Shown here: piece after piece, positions 8,427 through 16,594 of the stretch
Numbering within the stretch: the stretch's first letter is position 1
Layout of the letters: each line of letters opens with the position of its first letter
DNA from: Chloroflexota bacterium
GTDB lineage: Bacteria > Chloroflexota > Anaerolineae > Anaerolineales > Villigracilaceae
Reading direction: 5' to 3'
Length of the DNA: 50,723 nt
Assembly (NCBI GenBank): GCA_016866215.1
Contig: VGNE01000025.1
Location: forward strand, 1 to 50,723
The notes under the pieces: model-generated
Seen by the model: the letters and a program-made list of their open reading frames with translations, nothing else
Databases searched by the model: none
Told to the model about the DNA's origin: nothing
Position numbers and translations under genes: made by a program

Positions 8427-8660
8427 TTGATTTGGCCAGACCAGCTTAATTTAAGGAACCGTCAATATAACAACTTTATAACAATATTATCAAGTTTTAC
8501 CTCTAACCTAACCCGTGTATTGATCCAGTAAATAAAAACAGTGATATTATATTCGGCGAAATCATAAACACTTCGAAACCAATTTAAAATCCACTTTGAT
8601 TGCGATACCTTCAAGCAACTTCAATGCATCTTATGAAATTTATGTACTAAAGCTGTTTTT
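8427..8660. other. Regulator upstream region, AT-rich
   Basis: This 234-bp gap precedes the regulator start on the minus strand. It is AT-rich, with several TATAAT-like hexamers on both strands (for example TTATAACAATATTATC around 8475), and it contains the third recQ 5' fragment. The promoter of the regulator probably lies here, but no single start can be defended. Confidence 0.4.
8565..8628 (+). pseudogene. recQ 5'-end fragment, copy 3 (degenerate)
   Basis: The stretch AAATCCACTTT followed 7 bases later by GATACCTTCAAGCA repeats copy 1 exactly at these words, with one base deleted between them; the upstream 20 bases align loosely. The reading frame is lost. It is in the same orientation as copies 1 and 2, and lies only about 130 bp from the first lipA 3'-end fragment. 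Confidence 0.55.
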
Positions 8661-8694
8661 TGTTGAATTATATTATCAACTTTCAAAAATGCGA

Positions 8695-8730
8695 GAATAA
8701 AAAAAGCATCCCGCCAGTTACCAAGATGCT
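8695..8730 (-). terminator. Terminator following the lipA 3' fragment behind the MFS gene
   Basis: On the minus strand AGCATC pairs with GATGCT around a 14-base loop and is followed by a run of T. It would end transcripts of the MFS exporter after the lipA fragment. Confidence 0.75.
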
Positions 8731-8760
8731 CGTATATCGCTTTTCACTTTCAATTCTACT

Positions 8761-8875
8761 CTACTGCTCATCCCGATACAACTTGCGATGCGCCACACTC
8801 AACGCGCGGACACTTCGACACTCCCTTTGGTCGTCAGTGCATCGCTTGCTCCGCGGCATGATATGACAATATCGC
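8761..8875 (-). pseudogene. lipA 3'-end fragment B
   Basis: On the minus strand the bases encode VRALSVAHRKLYRDEQ and a stop, matching the last residues of the intact LipA at 12412 ([18 protein letters not shown]). The nucleotide match includes ATACAACTTGCGATGC. Similarity resumes beyond a ~36-bp insert of the dispersed repeat (around 8812-8847) with GCTCCGCGGCATGATA against GCTCTGCGGCGTGATA in lipA. It begins 8 bp past the MFS stop codon and is followed by its own terminator. Confidence 0.75.
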
Positions 8876-8882
8876 TTTGTGA

Positions 8883-10361
8883 TCAATCCATGCTCACCGG
8901 GGAAGGTTCGTTTTCGGGTGATTTTTCCATCAGTTCCTGGTGTGGTGTGAAGAAAACTGCCACCAAACCAAGCGCGGCGGAGATGAATGCAATCACAAAG
9001 ACAAGGTGAATTGCGTTCGCCATCGCGAGGCGCACGCCCGCGTCGACAACGATCTCCGAGCCTGGTAAAGGATCCAGTAATTGAGTCACCAGCTTCGGGT
9101 CCAGCCCCGATGCGTTCAAGTTCGAGGCGAGACGAATACTTAAAGCGGCGCCCATCACGCTCACGCCCAGAGTCCCGCCAATCGAACGGCTGAATTGAAG
9201 CATCGAGGTGGCCGTGCCAAGATGGCGTCGGTCCACGGTAGTCTGCACCGCCACTAAAAACGACGGGATGGAAAGCCCCATGCCCACGCCCATCATGGTG
9301 ACAAAGACCATCATCATGATCTGGCTCGACCCTGCGCCGATGAGCGTCATCAGGAATGCGCCTGTTACGAACACGGATGTGCCGATCACCCCAAGCTTGC
9401 GATGACCAACTGTCAATATTAATCTCATGCCGATGATGCTTGCGGTCACCCATCCCAACAGCATCGGCGTGATCGTGATGCCGGCCTGCGTTGCGCTGGT
9501 TCCCATTACCGATTGAACGAAGAGCGGAATGAACGAGATGCTGCCGAACAAAGCCCAGCCCGTGAAGATGCCATGCGTAACAGCCGTGAGAAATAATCGG
9601 TCGCGGAAAAGCGGAAGCGGCAGGATCGGGTCAACGGCGCGGCTCTCGACCCATAATAACGCAATGAACAATGCGACGGCGAGCGCGATCAGCGACCAAC
9701 TGTTGAAGGAACTGAATTCAATGAGGCCGAGAAGTAACGAGACGACGCTGGACGTCAGCAAGGCCGCGCCGAGGTAATCCACTGCGGGTCTTTCGTGACT
9801 TTGAGCCTGCTCCCGCCACCCAAAAGCGACCAGCGCTGCGGCAAGCAAACCCGGCAAAACGTTGATATAGAAGACCCAATGCCAGGAGAATTTATCCACG
9901 AGGAAGCCGCCGAGCAGCGGACCCACAATGGACGAGAAGCCCCACACGCCGGAGAAAAATCCCTGCATCCTGGCGCGCTGCTGCAAATTGAACATCTCGC
10001 CGATCAGGATAAAAGCCAGCGGCATAATGCCGCCCGCGCCGAGTCCCTGCAAGGCACGCGCGAAGATGAGTTGGGTCATGCTGCTTGCCAGCCCGCTCAT
10101 GACGGAACCGATCAGAAAGAGCGCCATCGCAATGACATAGATTCGGCGGCGTCCATAAATATCCGAGAGTTTTCCGTACAGCGGCACGGATGTGGTGGAT
10201 GCCAGCATGAACGCCGAAAAGACCCACGAGTAATGCTGCAGCCCACCCAGTTGACCGACAATGGTCGGCATGGCGGTTGCAACGACAGTCGATTCCATCG
10301 AGGCGAGGAACAGGCTGAGCATAATTCCGATTGTGACGAGGATGATTCGATTTCGCGGCAT
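8883..10361 (-). CDS. DHA2-family MFS drug/proton antiporter (EmrB/QacA type)
   Basis: The protein has 492 residues from ATG 10361, which is preceded by AAGGAAG; the longer open frame would start inside a terminator. About 14 transmembrane segments are visible, as expected for the DHA2 (14-TMS) group. Family motifs are MESTVVATAMPTI in TM1, GKLSDIYGRRRI after TM2, RALQGLGAGG, and GPLLGGFL (antiporter motif C) in TM5. It should export lipophilic drugs or cations in exchange for protons across the cytoplasmic membrane; the substrate cannot be inferred. No TetR/MarR regulator is adjacent. The gene is bracketed by lipA 3' fragments. Confidence 0.92.
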   Translation of the reverse strand: MPRNRIILVTIGIMLSLFLASMESTVVATAMPTIVGQLGGLQHYSWVFSAFMLASTTSVPLYGKLSDIYGRRRIYVIAMALFLIGSVMSGLASSMTQLIFARALQGLGAGGIMPLAFILIGEMFNLQQRARMQGFFSGVWGFSSIVGPLLGGFLVDKFSWHWVFYINVLPGLLAAALVAFGWREQAQSHERPAVDYLGAALLTSSVVSLLLGLIEFSSFNSWSLIALAVALFIALLWVESRAVDPILPLPLFRDRLFLTAVTHGIFTGWALFGSISFIPLFVQSVMGTSATQAGITITPMLLGWVTASIIGMRLILTVGHRKLGVIGTSVFVTGAFLMTLIGAGSSQIMMMVFVTMMGVGMGLSIPSFLVAVQTTVDRRHLGTATSMLQFSRSIGGTLGVSVMGAALSIRLASNLNASGLDPKLVTQLLDPLPGSEIVVDAGVRLAMANAIHLVFVIAFISAALGLVAVFFTPHQELMEKSPENEPSPVSMD

Positions 10362-10430
10362 GGCTTCCTTTTGAGTCGGGGTGTTCGGGCAATCATACTC
10401 CAAAATAAAACAGAGACTTCTGCCTGACAA

Positions 10431-10464
10431 CAAAAATCCCTCCCGCAAAACGGCAGAAGGGATT
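10431..10464 (-). terminator. Terminator behind the ABC-2 exporter and lipA fragment C
   Basis: On the minus strand AATCCCT and AGGGATT pair across a 16-base GC-rich loop and run into TTTTTG. Its words resemble the terminator behind lipA itself (12361-12397), supporting duplication of the whole lipA end. Confidence 0.75.
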
Positions 10465-10491
10465 CGCTTCTCACTTTTATTTTACGGCCTT

Positions 10492-10533
10492 TTCCATATA
10501 ACTTGCGATATGCCGTACTCAAACTGCGGGCTT
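10492..10533 (-). pseudogene. lipA 3'-end fragment C
   Basis: The + strand words TTCCATATAACTTGCGATAT and ACTCAAACTGCGGG parallel the lipA end (TTCCATACAACTTGCGATGC, ACTCAGCGCGCGG). The translated minus strand gives STAYRKLYGKG where LipA has [11 protein letters not shown]. It starts 4-8 bp past the ABC permease stop. It is more diverged than fragment B and probably older. Confidence 0.65.
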
Positions 10534-10540
10534 ACTTTGA

Positions 10541-11353
10541 TTAGGAAAACAGAAATATTCCCAGGGCATATGGCAATAAAACCAGCAGCGCCAGTAAGGG
10601 ATGCCCGCGCCGCGCAGTGTTGCGGCTGTCCCAGCTAAAAAGATAAATTGCCAGCCCAAACGCCAAAACGCCGCTGACCAATAACATTATGACGGAACCC
10701 CAGGGGGGAAAGGCGGCTTCTTTTCCCATCGCCAATCCATTGAAGGCATTCATCGCCTGGGTGGCAGGCAATAGCTGGGCGAATTTCCCGGCGATATCAG
10801 GCAACATGTTGTATGGAAGCATTAGCCCGCCCAACAGCATGGAGGGCACGAAAACAAGCTGCGACCATAATACGGTCATGCGTGAACTTGGGGAGACCAC
10901 TCCGACCAGGACACTTAATCCTGCGCAAGCAATTGCCGTGCTGAAAAAGATAAGCGCATAGTTGAGCCAATTCAGCGGCGAAGGAGCATCAAACAGCAAA
11001 GGCGCAGTGACTGTGATGATCACTGCCACGAGCAAAAGATGCAGAATGGTTGTTAAAGCTGGAATCACCAGAATGGAGATGGAGGGAATGCCGTTGATCT
11101 TATAACTGCGGAAAATCCCGTTTTCGCGGGCATTCACCAGCGGGTCAGGTATTCCCAGCAAGGTTGCGGCTAAAATACCAAAGACGACCATCGCCGGGAT
11201 AATGTCCTCGCGGAAGAGCGGGTTGATCTCAGCCATGATAAATCCCATCATCAGGTAAAAACCCAGAGGGAATAAATAGTTCATCAAAAGCAATTGCTTG
11301 TTGCGGATGCCGGTTCGAAATTCAAATATAAAGTGATGGATAAAAGCGTTCAT
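10541..11353 (-). CDS. ABC-2 type exporter permease
   Basis: The protein has 270 residues with six hydrophobic segments, a TM layout typical of ABC-2 permeases. The motifs NARENGIFRSYKINGIP (coupling helix region) and VFVPSMLLGGLMLPYNMLPD before the fifth segment are characteristic. Its ATG overlaps the stop of the ATPase gene by 4 bases. Together they form a half-transporter pair (2 ATPase + 2 permease) for efflux of a drug, lipid or polysaccharide; the substrate is not evident. Confidence 0.88.
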   Translation of the reverse strand: MNAFIHHFIFEFRTGIRNKQLLLMNYLFPLGFYLMMGFIMAEINPLFREDIIPAMVVFGILAATLLGIPDPLVNARENGIFRSYKINGIPSISILVIPALTTILHLLLVAVIITVTAPLLFDAPSPLNWLNYALIFFSTAIACAGLSVLVGVVSPSSRMTVLWSQLVFVPSMLLGGLMLPYNMLPDIAGKFAQLLPATQAMNAFNGLAMGKEAAFPPWGSVIMLLVSGVLAFGLAIYLFSWDSRNTARRGHPLLALLVLLPYALGIFLFS

Positions 11354-12267
11354 TGAACGTCTCCTGAATTGGTGATTTCAAGGAAGCGGTCTTCCAATGA
11401 CGGCCGCTCCACGCGCAGGTCGATCAGCGTATCCCCTTCGGTCTTGATGTGGGCAATGATGGCTGACACCGTGGAGCCGATATCAGAGCTATAGTAAATG
11501 TTATATTCATCTTTTGAGATGGACTGGGTTACGGCTGGAAAAATAACACCTGAGGCAGTCAGGCTTGAGGACTGAGTCCGCGCAGAAATCTTGGTGAGAC
11601 CCGCCCCGGTCGCCGTTATCTCTATTGGAGTGCCGGTCGCTACGATCTTGCTTTTCAACAGGATGGCCACCCGATCTGACATCTGCTCCGCTTCAGCCAT
11701 ATCGTGAGTCGCAAGGACAATGGTGGTGCCGCCAGCTTGTAGTTCCCGCATCATGCCGTGTAGCTCAACGCGGGTGGCTACATCCAAACCAGCTGTTGGT
11801 TCATCGAGAAAGAGCACCGGCGGATTGTGCGCTATCGCTAATGCCAGGGCAAGACGGCGTTGTTGTCCGGTGGAAAGTTCGTAAAATTGAGCATTCCGTT
11901 TCTCAACCAGACCCAGCCGTTCCAGTAAATCGAAACGCGGATCAACGCTGTGATAAGCGCAGAAGAATTTCATGGCTTCATCTGGCGTAATGCTTTCCGG
12001 CAGCCCCGCTGATTGCAGTTGCACGCCGATCTTGTTTTTTAGCTTGCTGAATTCGCTGGATGGGTCCAAGCCCGCCACCCGCAGCGAACCGCCGTTTGGG
12101 GCGCGCAAACCTTCCAGGCACTCCAGGGTGCTGGTCTTACCGGCGCCGTTGGGACCGAGCAAACCGAATATTTCGCCATGCTTTACATCGAAACTGATAC
12201 TATCCACGGCAGTGTAATCGCCATAAGATTTGCGAAAGTCTTTTACTTCGATCATTGAGTCTTTCAC
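11350..12267 (-). CDS. ABC-2 type exporter ATP-binding protein
   Basis: The protein has 305 residues: an N-terminal nucleotide-binding domain with Walker A GPNGAGKTST, signature LSTGQQRRLALA, Walker B PVLFLDEPTAGLD and switch His in LATHD, then a ~90-residue C-terminal domain typical of drug-export ATPases (DrrA-like). The GTG start has AAGGAT 9 bases upstream; an internal ATG at 12255 is an alternative. It energises the permease encoded immediately downstream with a 4-base overlap. Confidence 0.93.
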   Translation of the reverse strand: MKDSMIEVKDFRKSYGDYTAVDSISFDVKHGEIFGLLGPNGAGKTSTLECLEGLRAPNGGSLRVAGLDPSSEFSKLKNKIGVQLQSAGLPESITPDEAMKFFCAYHSVDPRFDLLERLGLVEKRNAQFYELSTGQQRRLALALAIAHNPPVLFLDEPTAGLDVATRVELHGMMRELQAGGTTIVLATHDMAEAEQMSDRVAILLKSKIVATGTPIEITATGAGLTKISARTQSSSLTASGVIFPAVTQSISKDEYNIYYSSDIGSTVSAIIAHIKTEGDTLIDLRVERPSLEDRFLEITNSGDVQ

Positions 12268-12360
12268 GGCTGTTTTATCCTTATTCTGTTGTTCACTTCG
12301 TGTCCAATTGTGAGAGCTTTCACTGGATATATAATAGCATATGTAAACCGCTTGTTCAAT

Positions 12361-12397
12361 AAAAATCCCTGCCGGGCTTCTGCCAGCGGGGATTTTC
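12361..12397 (-). terminator. lipA terminator
   Basis: On the minus strand AAAATCCC and GGGATTTTT arms with a GC-rich centre form a stem followed by T residues. It lies 15-50 bp behind the lipA stop. Confidence 0.8.
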
Positions 12398-12411
12398 TAT
12401 TCACTGCCAAC

Positions 12412-13365
12412 TTATTCTTGCTTCCACTCCCCGCTAATTCCATACAACTTGCGATGCACCACACTCAGCGCGCGGACCTGCTCTGCGGCGTGATACGAAG
12501 ACCTTACCAGCGGATTCGACTCGACCCATTGGAAGCCGATCTCTTTGCCGTAACCGCGCAATTCCGCGAATTCTTCCATCGTGTAATAGCGGTCCATGGC
12601 CATGTGCTTCTTGCTGGGCTGTAAATATTGACCGATGGTGAGAATATCCACGCCCCAACTGCGCTGGTCGCGCATCACCTGCTTGACCTCGTCCATTGTT
12701 TCGCCAAGCCCAAGCATGATGCCTGATTTGGTGAGCACATCGGGGTCAAGTTTCTTTGCATTAGATAATGTTGCCGCCGCCCATTCATAATTGTCCTGCG
12801 GCTGCACAGACTTGAATAAACGCGGCACGGTTTCAACATTGTGATTCAAAATCTCGGGACGCGCGTCCATCACAATTTTCAAGGCTTCAAGCGAGCCTTT
12901 GAAATCAGGGATCAATACTTCAATGGAACAACCCGGCAGCACTTCACGAATTCTACGGATGACCATGGCGAAGATCGGCGCGCCGCCGTCCCGTCTTTCG
13001 TCACGGTTCACAGAGGTAATGACCGCATGTTTCAACTCCATGGATTTCACAGCTTGCGCCACGCGCTCGGCTTCGCCCCAATCCATGAGTGCGGGCTTGC
13101 CATGTTTGATATCGCAGAACGCGCAGGTGCGCGTGCAAACATCACCGAGCATTAAAAATGTCGCGGTGCCGCTTCCCCAGCACTCGCCGAGGTTCGGGCA
13201 CATCGCTTCTTCGCACACGGTATGCAGCTCTTTCGAGCGCATCAACACTTGCAGGCGTTCAAAGGTTTCGCCCGAGGGCGCGCGCACCTTGATCCAATCC
13301 GGACGGCGCAATGGGCGTGACTCTGTTTGGGTGGAGACTCTGTCTCTCGTAGGCGTAGCAGGCAT
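12412..13365 (-). CDS. lipA: Lipoyl synthase
   Basis: The protein has 317 residues from ATG 13365; longer starts would fall in a dispersed repeat. The auxiliary cluster cysteines are C51, C56 and C62 ([12 protein letters not shown]) and the radical-SAM cysteines C77, C81 and C84 (CTRTCAFC). The C-terminal RSSYHA motif that binds the auxiliary cluster is intact. It inserts two sulfurs into octanoylated E2 or GcvH domains using SAM. No lipB or lplA lies beside it. Its 3' end is duplicated twice downstream. A good ribosome site before the chosen start is not obvious. Confidence 0.96.
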   Translation of the reverse strand: MPATPTRDRVSTQTESRPLRRPDWIKVRAPSGETFERLQVLMRSKELHTVCEEAMCPNLGECWGSGTATFLMLGDVCTRTCAFCDIKHGKPALMDWGEAERVAQAVKSMELKHAVITSVNRDERRDGGAPIFAMVIRRIREVLPGCSIEVLIPDFKGSLEALKIVMDARPEILNHNVETVPRLFKSVQPQDNYEWAAATLSNAKKLDPDVLTKSGIMLGLGETMDEVKQVMRDQRSWGVDILTIGQYLQPSKKHMAMDRYYTMEEFAELRGYGKEIGFQWVESNPLVRSSYHAAEQVRALSVVHRKLYGISGEWKQE

Positions 13366-13513
13366 AAGGCTTGTCCTGAGTGAAATCAAAGGATCCTTTT
13401 GATTCGTTCGTCCTGAGCGGAGTCGCATGTTCTCGCGGCGAAGTCGAAGGACACTCGCCACGACACTTCGACTTCAGGACTGAAGAGCGCAGTCCCTCCG
13501 CTCAGCGCGGGAA
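13366..13513. repeat. Dispersed repeat between nfeD and lipA
   Basis: Units such as TTGTCCTGAGTGAAATC, CGTCCTGAGCGGAGTC, GAAGTCGAAGGACACTCG and CACTTCGACTTCAGGAC fill the gap between the NfeD stop and the lipA start. They are related to the units at 4940-5150 and 45980-46073. The promoter of lipA must lie in or upstream of this repeat. Confidence 0.7.
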
Positions 13514-14827
13514 TTATTTCTTTTTGACGATCAATCTCAATCCGCGTACTTCGACAACTTCGACAAGGTCGCCCTTACCGATTTTTTCTGACTCGGCGGA
13601 TTTTTCCGCGCTCCATAATTCGCTTCCCAATTGGACTTGTCCCGCATCCCCTACCCCTACGGGCGTTCTAGCTGTTCCTGTTTTCCCAAGCATTGACTCA
13701 GCCCCAATTTGGACCGGCCTGTGTTGCGCGCGCAACGCGATCAGCAGAATGCCAAAGAATAACAAGCCGAGGAAAATGCCCATGCCGATCACGAGCGGCA
13801 CAGACACGCGCTGGAATTGCGGCGTGCTGGGCGAATTGAACAAGACCAGCGCGCCAACAATAAAGGATGCAACGCCCGCCGTTGTGAGCGCGCCATGTGT
13901 AGGCGCTTTTATATCGAGAACGAATAATACGAAGGCGATGATGAGAAAGATGAAGCCGAACCAGTTGACGGTTAATACGCCCATGCCATAAACGGCTAAA
14001 GTGAGGCAGGTTGCGCCTAGAAAACCAGCAAACCAACCACCGGGGCTGGAGATCTCAATGAGGATTCCTTGCACGCCAATGGCAAGTAGAAGGAAGGCAA
14101 TATTCGGATCGGTGAGCATGAGCAGAAGTTGTTCTATGAAACTGATGTTTACATCTTGTGTGCGGACGTTTTCCGTATTGATAGTGCGCTCACCATCATT
14201 CATTTGAACGCTGAAGCCGTTAAGGGATTGAAGCAAGTCTTCAGTATCATCAGAAATAAAATCAATCAGGTTTGCTTCAAGAGCCTCCCCGGCTGTGACG
14301 GCTTTCGCATCCTCAATCATCGCTTCGGCAAGTTTGACGGCTTTCGTTCCGCGCTCTTCCACTAATGTGCGTACACGAGCTTTCAATATTTCTTTGATTT
14401 TTGTTCCCAGCGTTGATTCAACATCCGCGCCGGAACTGTCAATCGGGCTGGCCGCGCCGATGGCTGTCTTGGGAGCCATGGCCGAGGCGTGCCCTGCCAT
14501 TGTAATGAGCGCGCCTGCGCTTCCTGCAATCGCATCATTGGGTGAAACATACACAACCATGGGCACCCTGCTGGCGCGCATCACCTGAATGATCTCCAGC
14601 ATGGTATCCACGCTTCCACCGGGTGTGTTGAGCTGCAGGATGATCACTTCCGCATTACGCTGTTCGGCGGTTTCAATACCGCGTTCAAAATACTCCAGCA
14701 TGGGCGGCATGATAGGACCATCGGCGGTCATGATAATTGCCAGAGGTTCACCACTCTGCGCGTTGGCCAAAGAAGAGAACGCCAGCGCGACGACTAAGGT
14801 TAATATGGTAATACGAATAAGTTTCAT
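13514..14827 (-). CDS. Full-length NfeD: membrane serine protease (ClpP-like) with NfeD tail
   Basis: The protein has 437 residues: signal peptide (1-23, cleavage after ANA), a ClpP-crotonase fold protease domain (about 28-210; nucleophile Ser103 in GSAG, general base Lys near 143-145), four to five TM segments (about 235-365) and a C-terminal OB-fold NfeD domain (about 380-437, with GKTGTA and KGDLVEVVEVRG). Related archaeal proteins cleave hydrophobic stretches of stomatin. The usual partner stomatin/flotillin gene is not adjacent. It should sit in the cytoplasmic membrane with the protease outside. Confidence 0.92.
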   Translation of the reverse strand: MKLIRITILTLVVALAFSSLANAQSGEPLAIIMTADGPIMPPMLEYFERGIETAEQRNAEVIILQLNTPGGSVDTMLEIIQVMRASRVPMVVYVSPNDAIAGSAGALITMAGHASAMAPKTAIGAASPIDSSGADVESTLGTKIKEILKARVRTLVEERGTKAVKLAEAMIEDAKAVTAGEALEANLIDFISDDTEDLLQSLNGFSVQMNDGERTINTENVRTQDVNISFIEQLLLMLTDPNIAFLLLAIGVQGILIEISSPGGWFAGFLGATCLTLAVYGMGVLTVNWFGFIFLIIAFVLFVLDIKAPTHGALTTAGVASFIVGALVLFNSPSTPQFQRVSVPLVIGMGIFLGLLFFGILLIALRAQHRPVQIGAESMLGKTGTARTPVGVGDAGQVQLGSELWSAEKSAESEKIGKGDLVEVVEVRGLRLIVKKK

Positions 14828-14874
14828 GGTTGTATCCAGTGTCTTTGGTCATTATAATGGTTAAGGAGGAAATC

Positions 14875-15573
14875 ATGGTCGAACAAGACAAACCTGACAT
14901 TTGGCGCGCGATCGTGCAAATGGTGACCGTTGTCCTGATTGCCCCGTTTATCCCCATGATTATTTCCAGTCAATGGGATTGGTGGCAGGCATGGGCCTAT
15001 GCTATCGCAAGCGTTCTGGCTTTTGTCCTCAGCCGCCTTATTGTAGCGCGAAAGCATCCAGATTTGATCGCAGAACGCGCCCGTTTTATGCAGGCAAAAG
15101 ATACCAAGCCATGGGATAAAGTCCTCGCGCCGCTATTGGGATTGGGGTCAATTTTAATTTTGGTGGTGGCTGGGTTGGATCGATTTTATGGCTGGTCATC
15201 TGCTTTTTCAACAGGCGTGAATATCATTGCCCTGGTTGGTATTGTGATTGGATATGGTTTTTCCTCTTGGGCACTGATCGAGAACCGCTTTTTCTCCGGC
15301 ACTGTCCGCATCCAAACCGAGCGCGGACACCATGTTGTCTCCACGGGACCATATCGAATCATGCGCCACCCGGGATATGCAGGCGGTCTGTTTGGATATT
15401 TATTTATCCCTCTTTTATTGGATTCGTTTTGGGCATTTGTTCCCGCTGTTTTGCTGGCGATCGTAATGGTCACACGCACCGCGCTGGAAGATAAAACCTT
15501 GCAGGCAGAATTGCCCGGCTATAAGGATTTTGCGCAAAAGACAAAGTATCGGTTGATACCGGGGATTTGGTAA
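14875..15573 (+). CDS. Isoprenylcysteine carboxyl methyltransferase-family membrane protein
   Basis: The protein has 232 residues from ATG 14875, which follows an excellent AAGGAGGA site. It has about five TM segments, and the C-terminal signature GPYRIMRHPGYAG, then ELPGYKDFAQKTKYRLIPGIW, as in ICMT/PEMT-like SAM-dependent methyltransferases. The bacterial members methylate unknown lipophilic acceptors. It is divergent from nfeD with a 47-bp shared promoter space that contains TATAAT at 14853-14858. Confidence 0.88.
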   Translation: MVEQDKPDIWRAIVQMVTVVLIAPFIPMIISSQWDWWQAWAYAIASVLAFVLSRLIVARKHPDLIAERARFMQAKDTKPWDKVLAPLLGLGSILILVVAGLDRFYGWSSAFSTGVNIIALVGIVIGYGFSSWALIENRFFSGTVRIQTERGHHVVSTGPYRIMRHPGYAGGLFGYLFIPLLLDSFWAFVPAVLLAIVMVTRTALEDKTLQAELPGYKDFAQKTKYRLIPGIW

Positions 15574-15576
15574 GAA

Positions 15577-15712
15577 GGTATGTCACCCTGAGTGAAGCGA
15601 CACTCCTTGGCACTGCCCGCCAGGGCAAGTGTGCGCCGCGCGCTAGTGCGGTGAGGGTCTCGGACTCAAATGAAGGAGACTCTTCGCTACCGCTCAGAGT
15701 GACACAGATAAG
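15577..15712. repeat. Dispersed repeat between methyltransferase and pstB ends
   Basis: It begins ATGTCACCCTGAGTGAAGCG and ends CGCTCAGAGTGACAC, so the outer words are inverted copies of each other (GTCACCCTGAG, CTCAGAGTGAC). Inside are GCGCCGCGCGCTAGTGCGG and GGGTCTCGGACTC units. The two flanking genes converge on it, so it may also serve as terminator. Confidence 0.75.
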
Positions 15713-15714
15713 AA

Positions 15715-16470
15715 TTAGAACAACCCTTCGAGATACTGTTTTGTTCTTTCATGTTGCGGGTTGGTGAATACTTCATGTGCTGGGGCTGCTTCAATGACCT
15801 CGCCAAGATACATATAGATCACATAATCCGCGAGACGTTTGGCCTGGCGCAATGTATGAGTCACGATGACGGTTGTATATTGTTGTTTGAGATCCAGCAG
15901 GCGGCTTTCGATATTTTGCGAGGAGATCGGGTCTAGCGCGGAGGTGGGTTCGTCGCCGAGGATGATCACTGGTTCAACGGCTAGTCCGCGGGCGAGGCAG
16001 AGGCGTTGTTGTTGTCCAATGGATAGGCTGGTGGCGGGGTCATGTAGTCGCTTGTGGACTTCTTCCCATAAGCCCGCGATCTCGAGATAATGCCGTACCG
16101 CATCCTTATATTCCTTGCGATCCTTCTTCATCTTATGAATGTGCATCCCGTAGGCGACATTGTCATAAATGGACATCGGCAGCGGCGAGGGACGCTGCGC
16201 AAGCAAGCCCACCACCTTGCGGACCTCGGTCACATCCACTTCACGGCCGTAGATGTTTTGGCCGTCCACCAGAACTTCGCCTGTGAGTTGTGTCCCATCC
16301 GATAATTCGAGAAAGCGGTTGAATGTTTTCAACAGGGTGGTCTTGCCGCAGCCTGAAGGTCCCATGATGACCGTGATCTGATTCTTGGGAATTTCAATAT
16401 TGACGTCCTTCAACGCCTGTTGTTTGCCGTAATAGACATTGAGATTTTTCACCTGAATATGAGCATCCAT
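15715..16470 (-). CDS. pstB: Phosphate ABC transporter ATPase PstB
   Basis: The protein has 251 residues from ATG 16470 with AGGAAATTAT upstream; the longer frame reads into a repeat. Motifs are Walker A GPSGCGKTT, signature LSIGQQQRLCLARG, Walker B VIILGDEPTSALDP and VTHTLRQAKRLAD. It drives the PstCA channel. It is the last pst gene, and no phoU follows. A dispersed repeat of about 100 bp separates it from pstA although all four genes appear to be one unit. Confidence 0.95.
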   Translation of the reverse strand: MDAHIQVKNLNVYYGKQQALKDVNIEIPKNQITVIMGPSGCGKTTLLKTFNRFLELSDGTQLTGEVLVDGQNIYGREVDVTEVRKVVGLLAQRPSPLPMSIYDNVAYGMHIHKMKKDRKEYKDAVRHYLEIAGLWEEVHKRLHDPATSLSIGQQQRLCLARGLAVEPVIILGDEPTSALDPISSQNIESRLLDLKQQYTTVIVTHTLRQAKRLADYVIYMYLGEVIEAAPAHEVFTNPQHERTKQYLEGLF

Positions 16471-16483
16471 ATAATTTCCTTTA

Positions 16484-16586
16484 GATGTCACCCTGAGCAG
16501 AGCGAAGGGTCTCTGAGACAATCGTAGAGATTCTCACCTGCACTGGCGTGCGGCGCAAGTGTCGCTTCGCTCAGAATGACATGGCG
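16484..16586. repeat. Dispersed repeat inside the pst operon
   Basis: GATGTCACCCTGAGCAGAGCG opens and TTCGCTCAGAATGACAT closes this copy, giving inverted outer words; the middle reads GGGTCTCTGAGACAATCGTA. It is nearly identical in its first half to the copy at 45980-46073. It sits between pstA and pstB and should be present in their common mRNA, where it can fold. Confidence 0.8.
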
Positions 16587-16594
16587 TAGGCGAG

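Noticed and set aside
9795-10427. Long open frame antisense to the MFS exporter
   Set aside because: Low-complexity, charged translation with many His, Gln and Arg; a shadow of the GC-rich exporter gene.
13366-13461. N-terminal extension of LipA by 32 residues
   Set aside because: These codons lie in a dispersed repeat and LipA normally starts just before the RRPDW motif.
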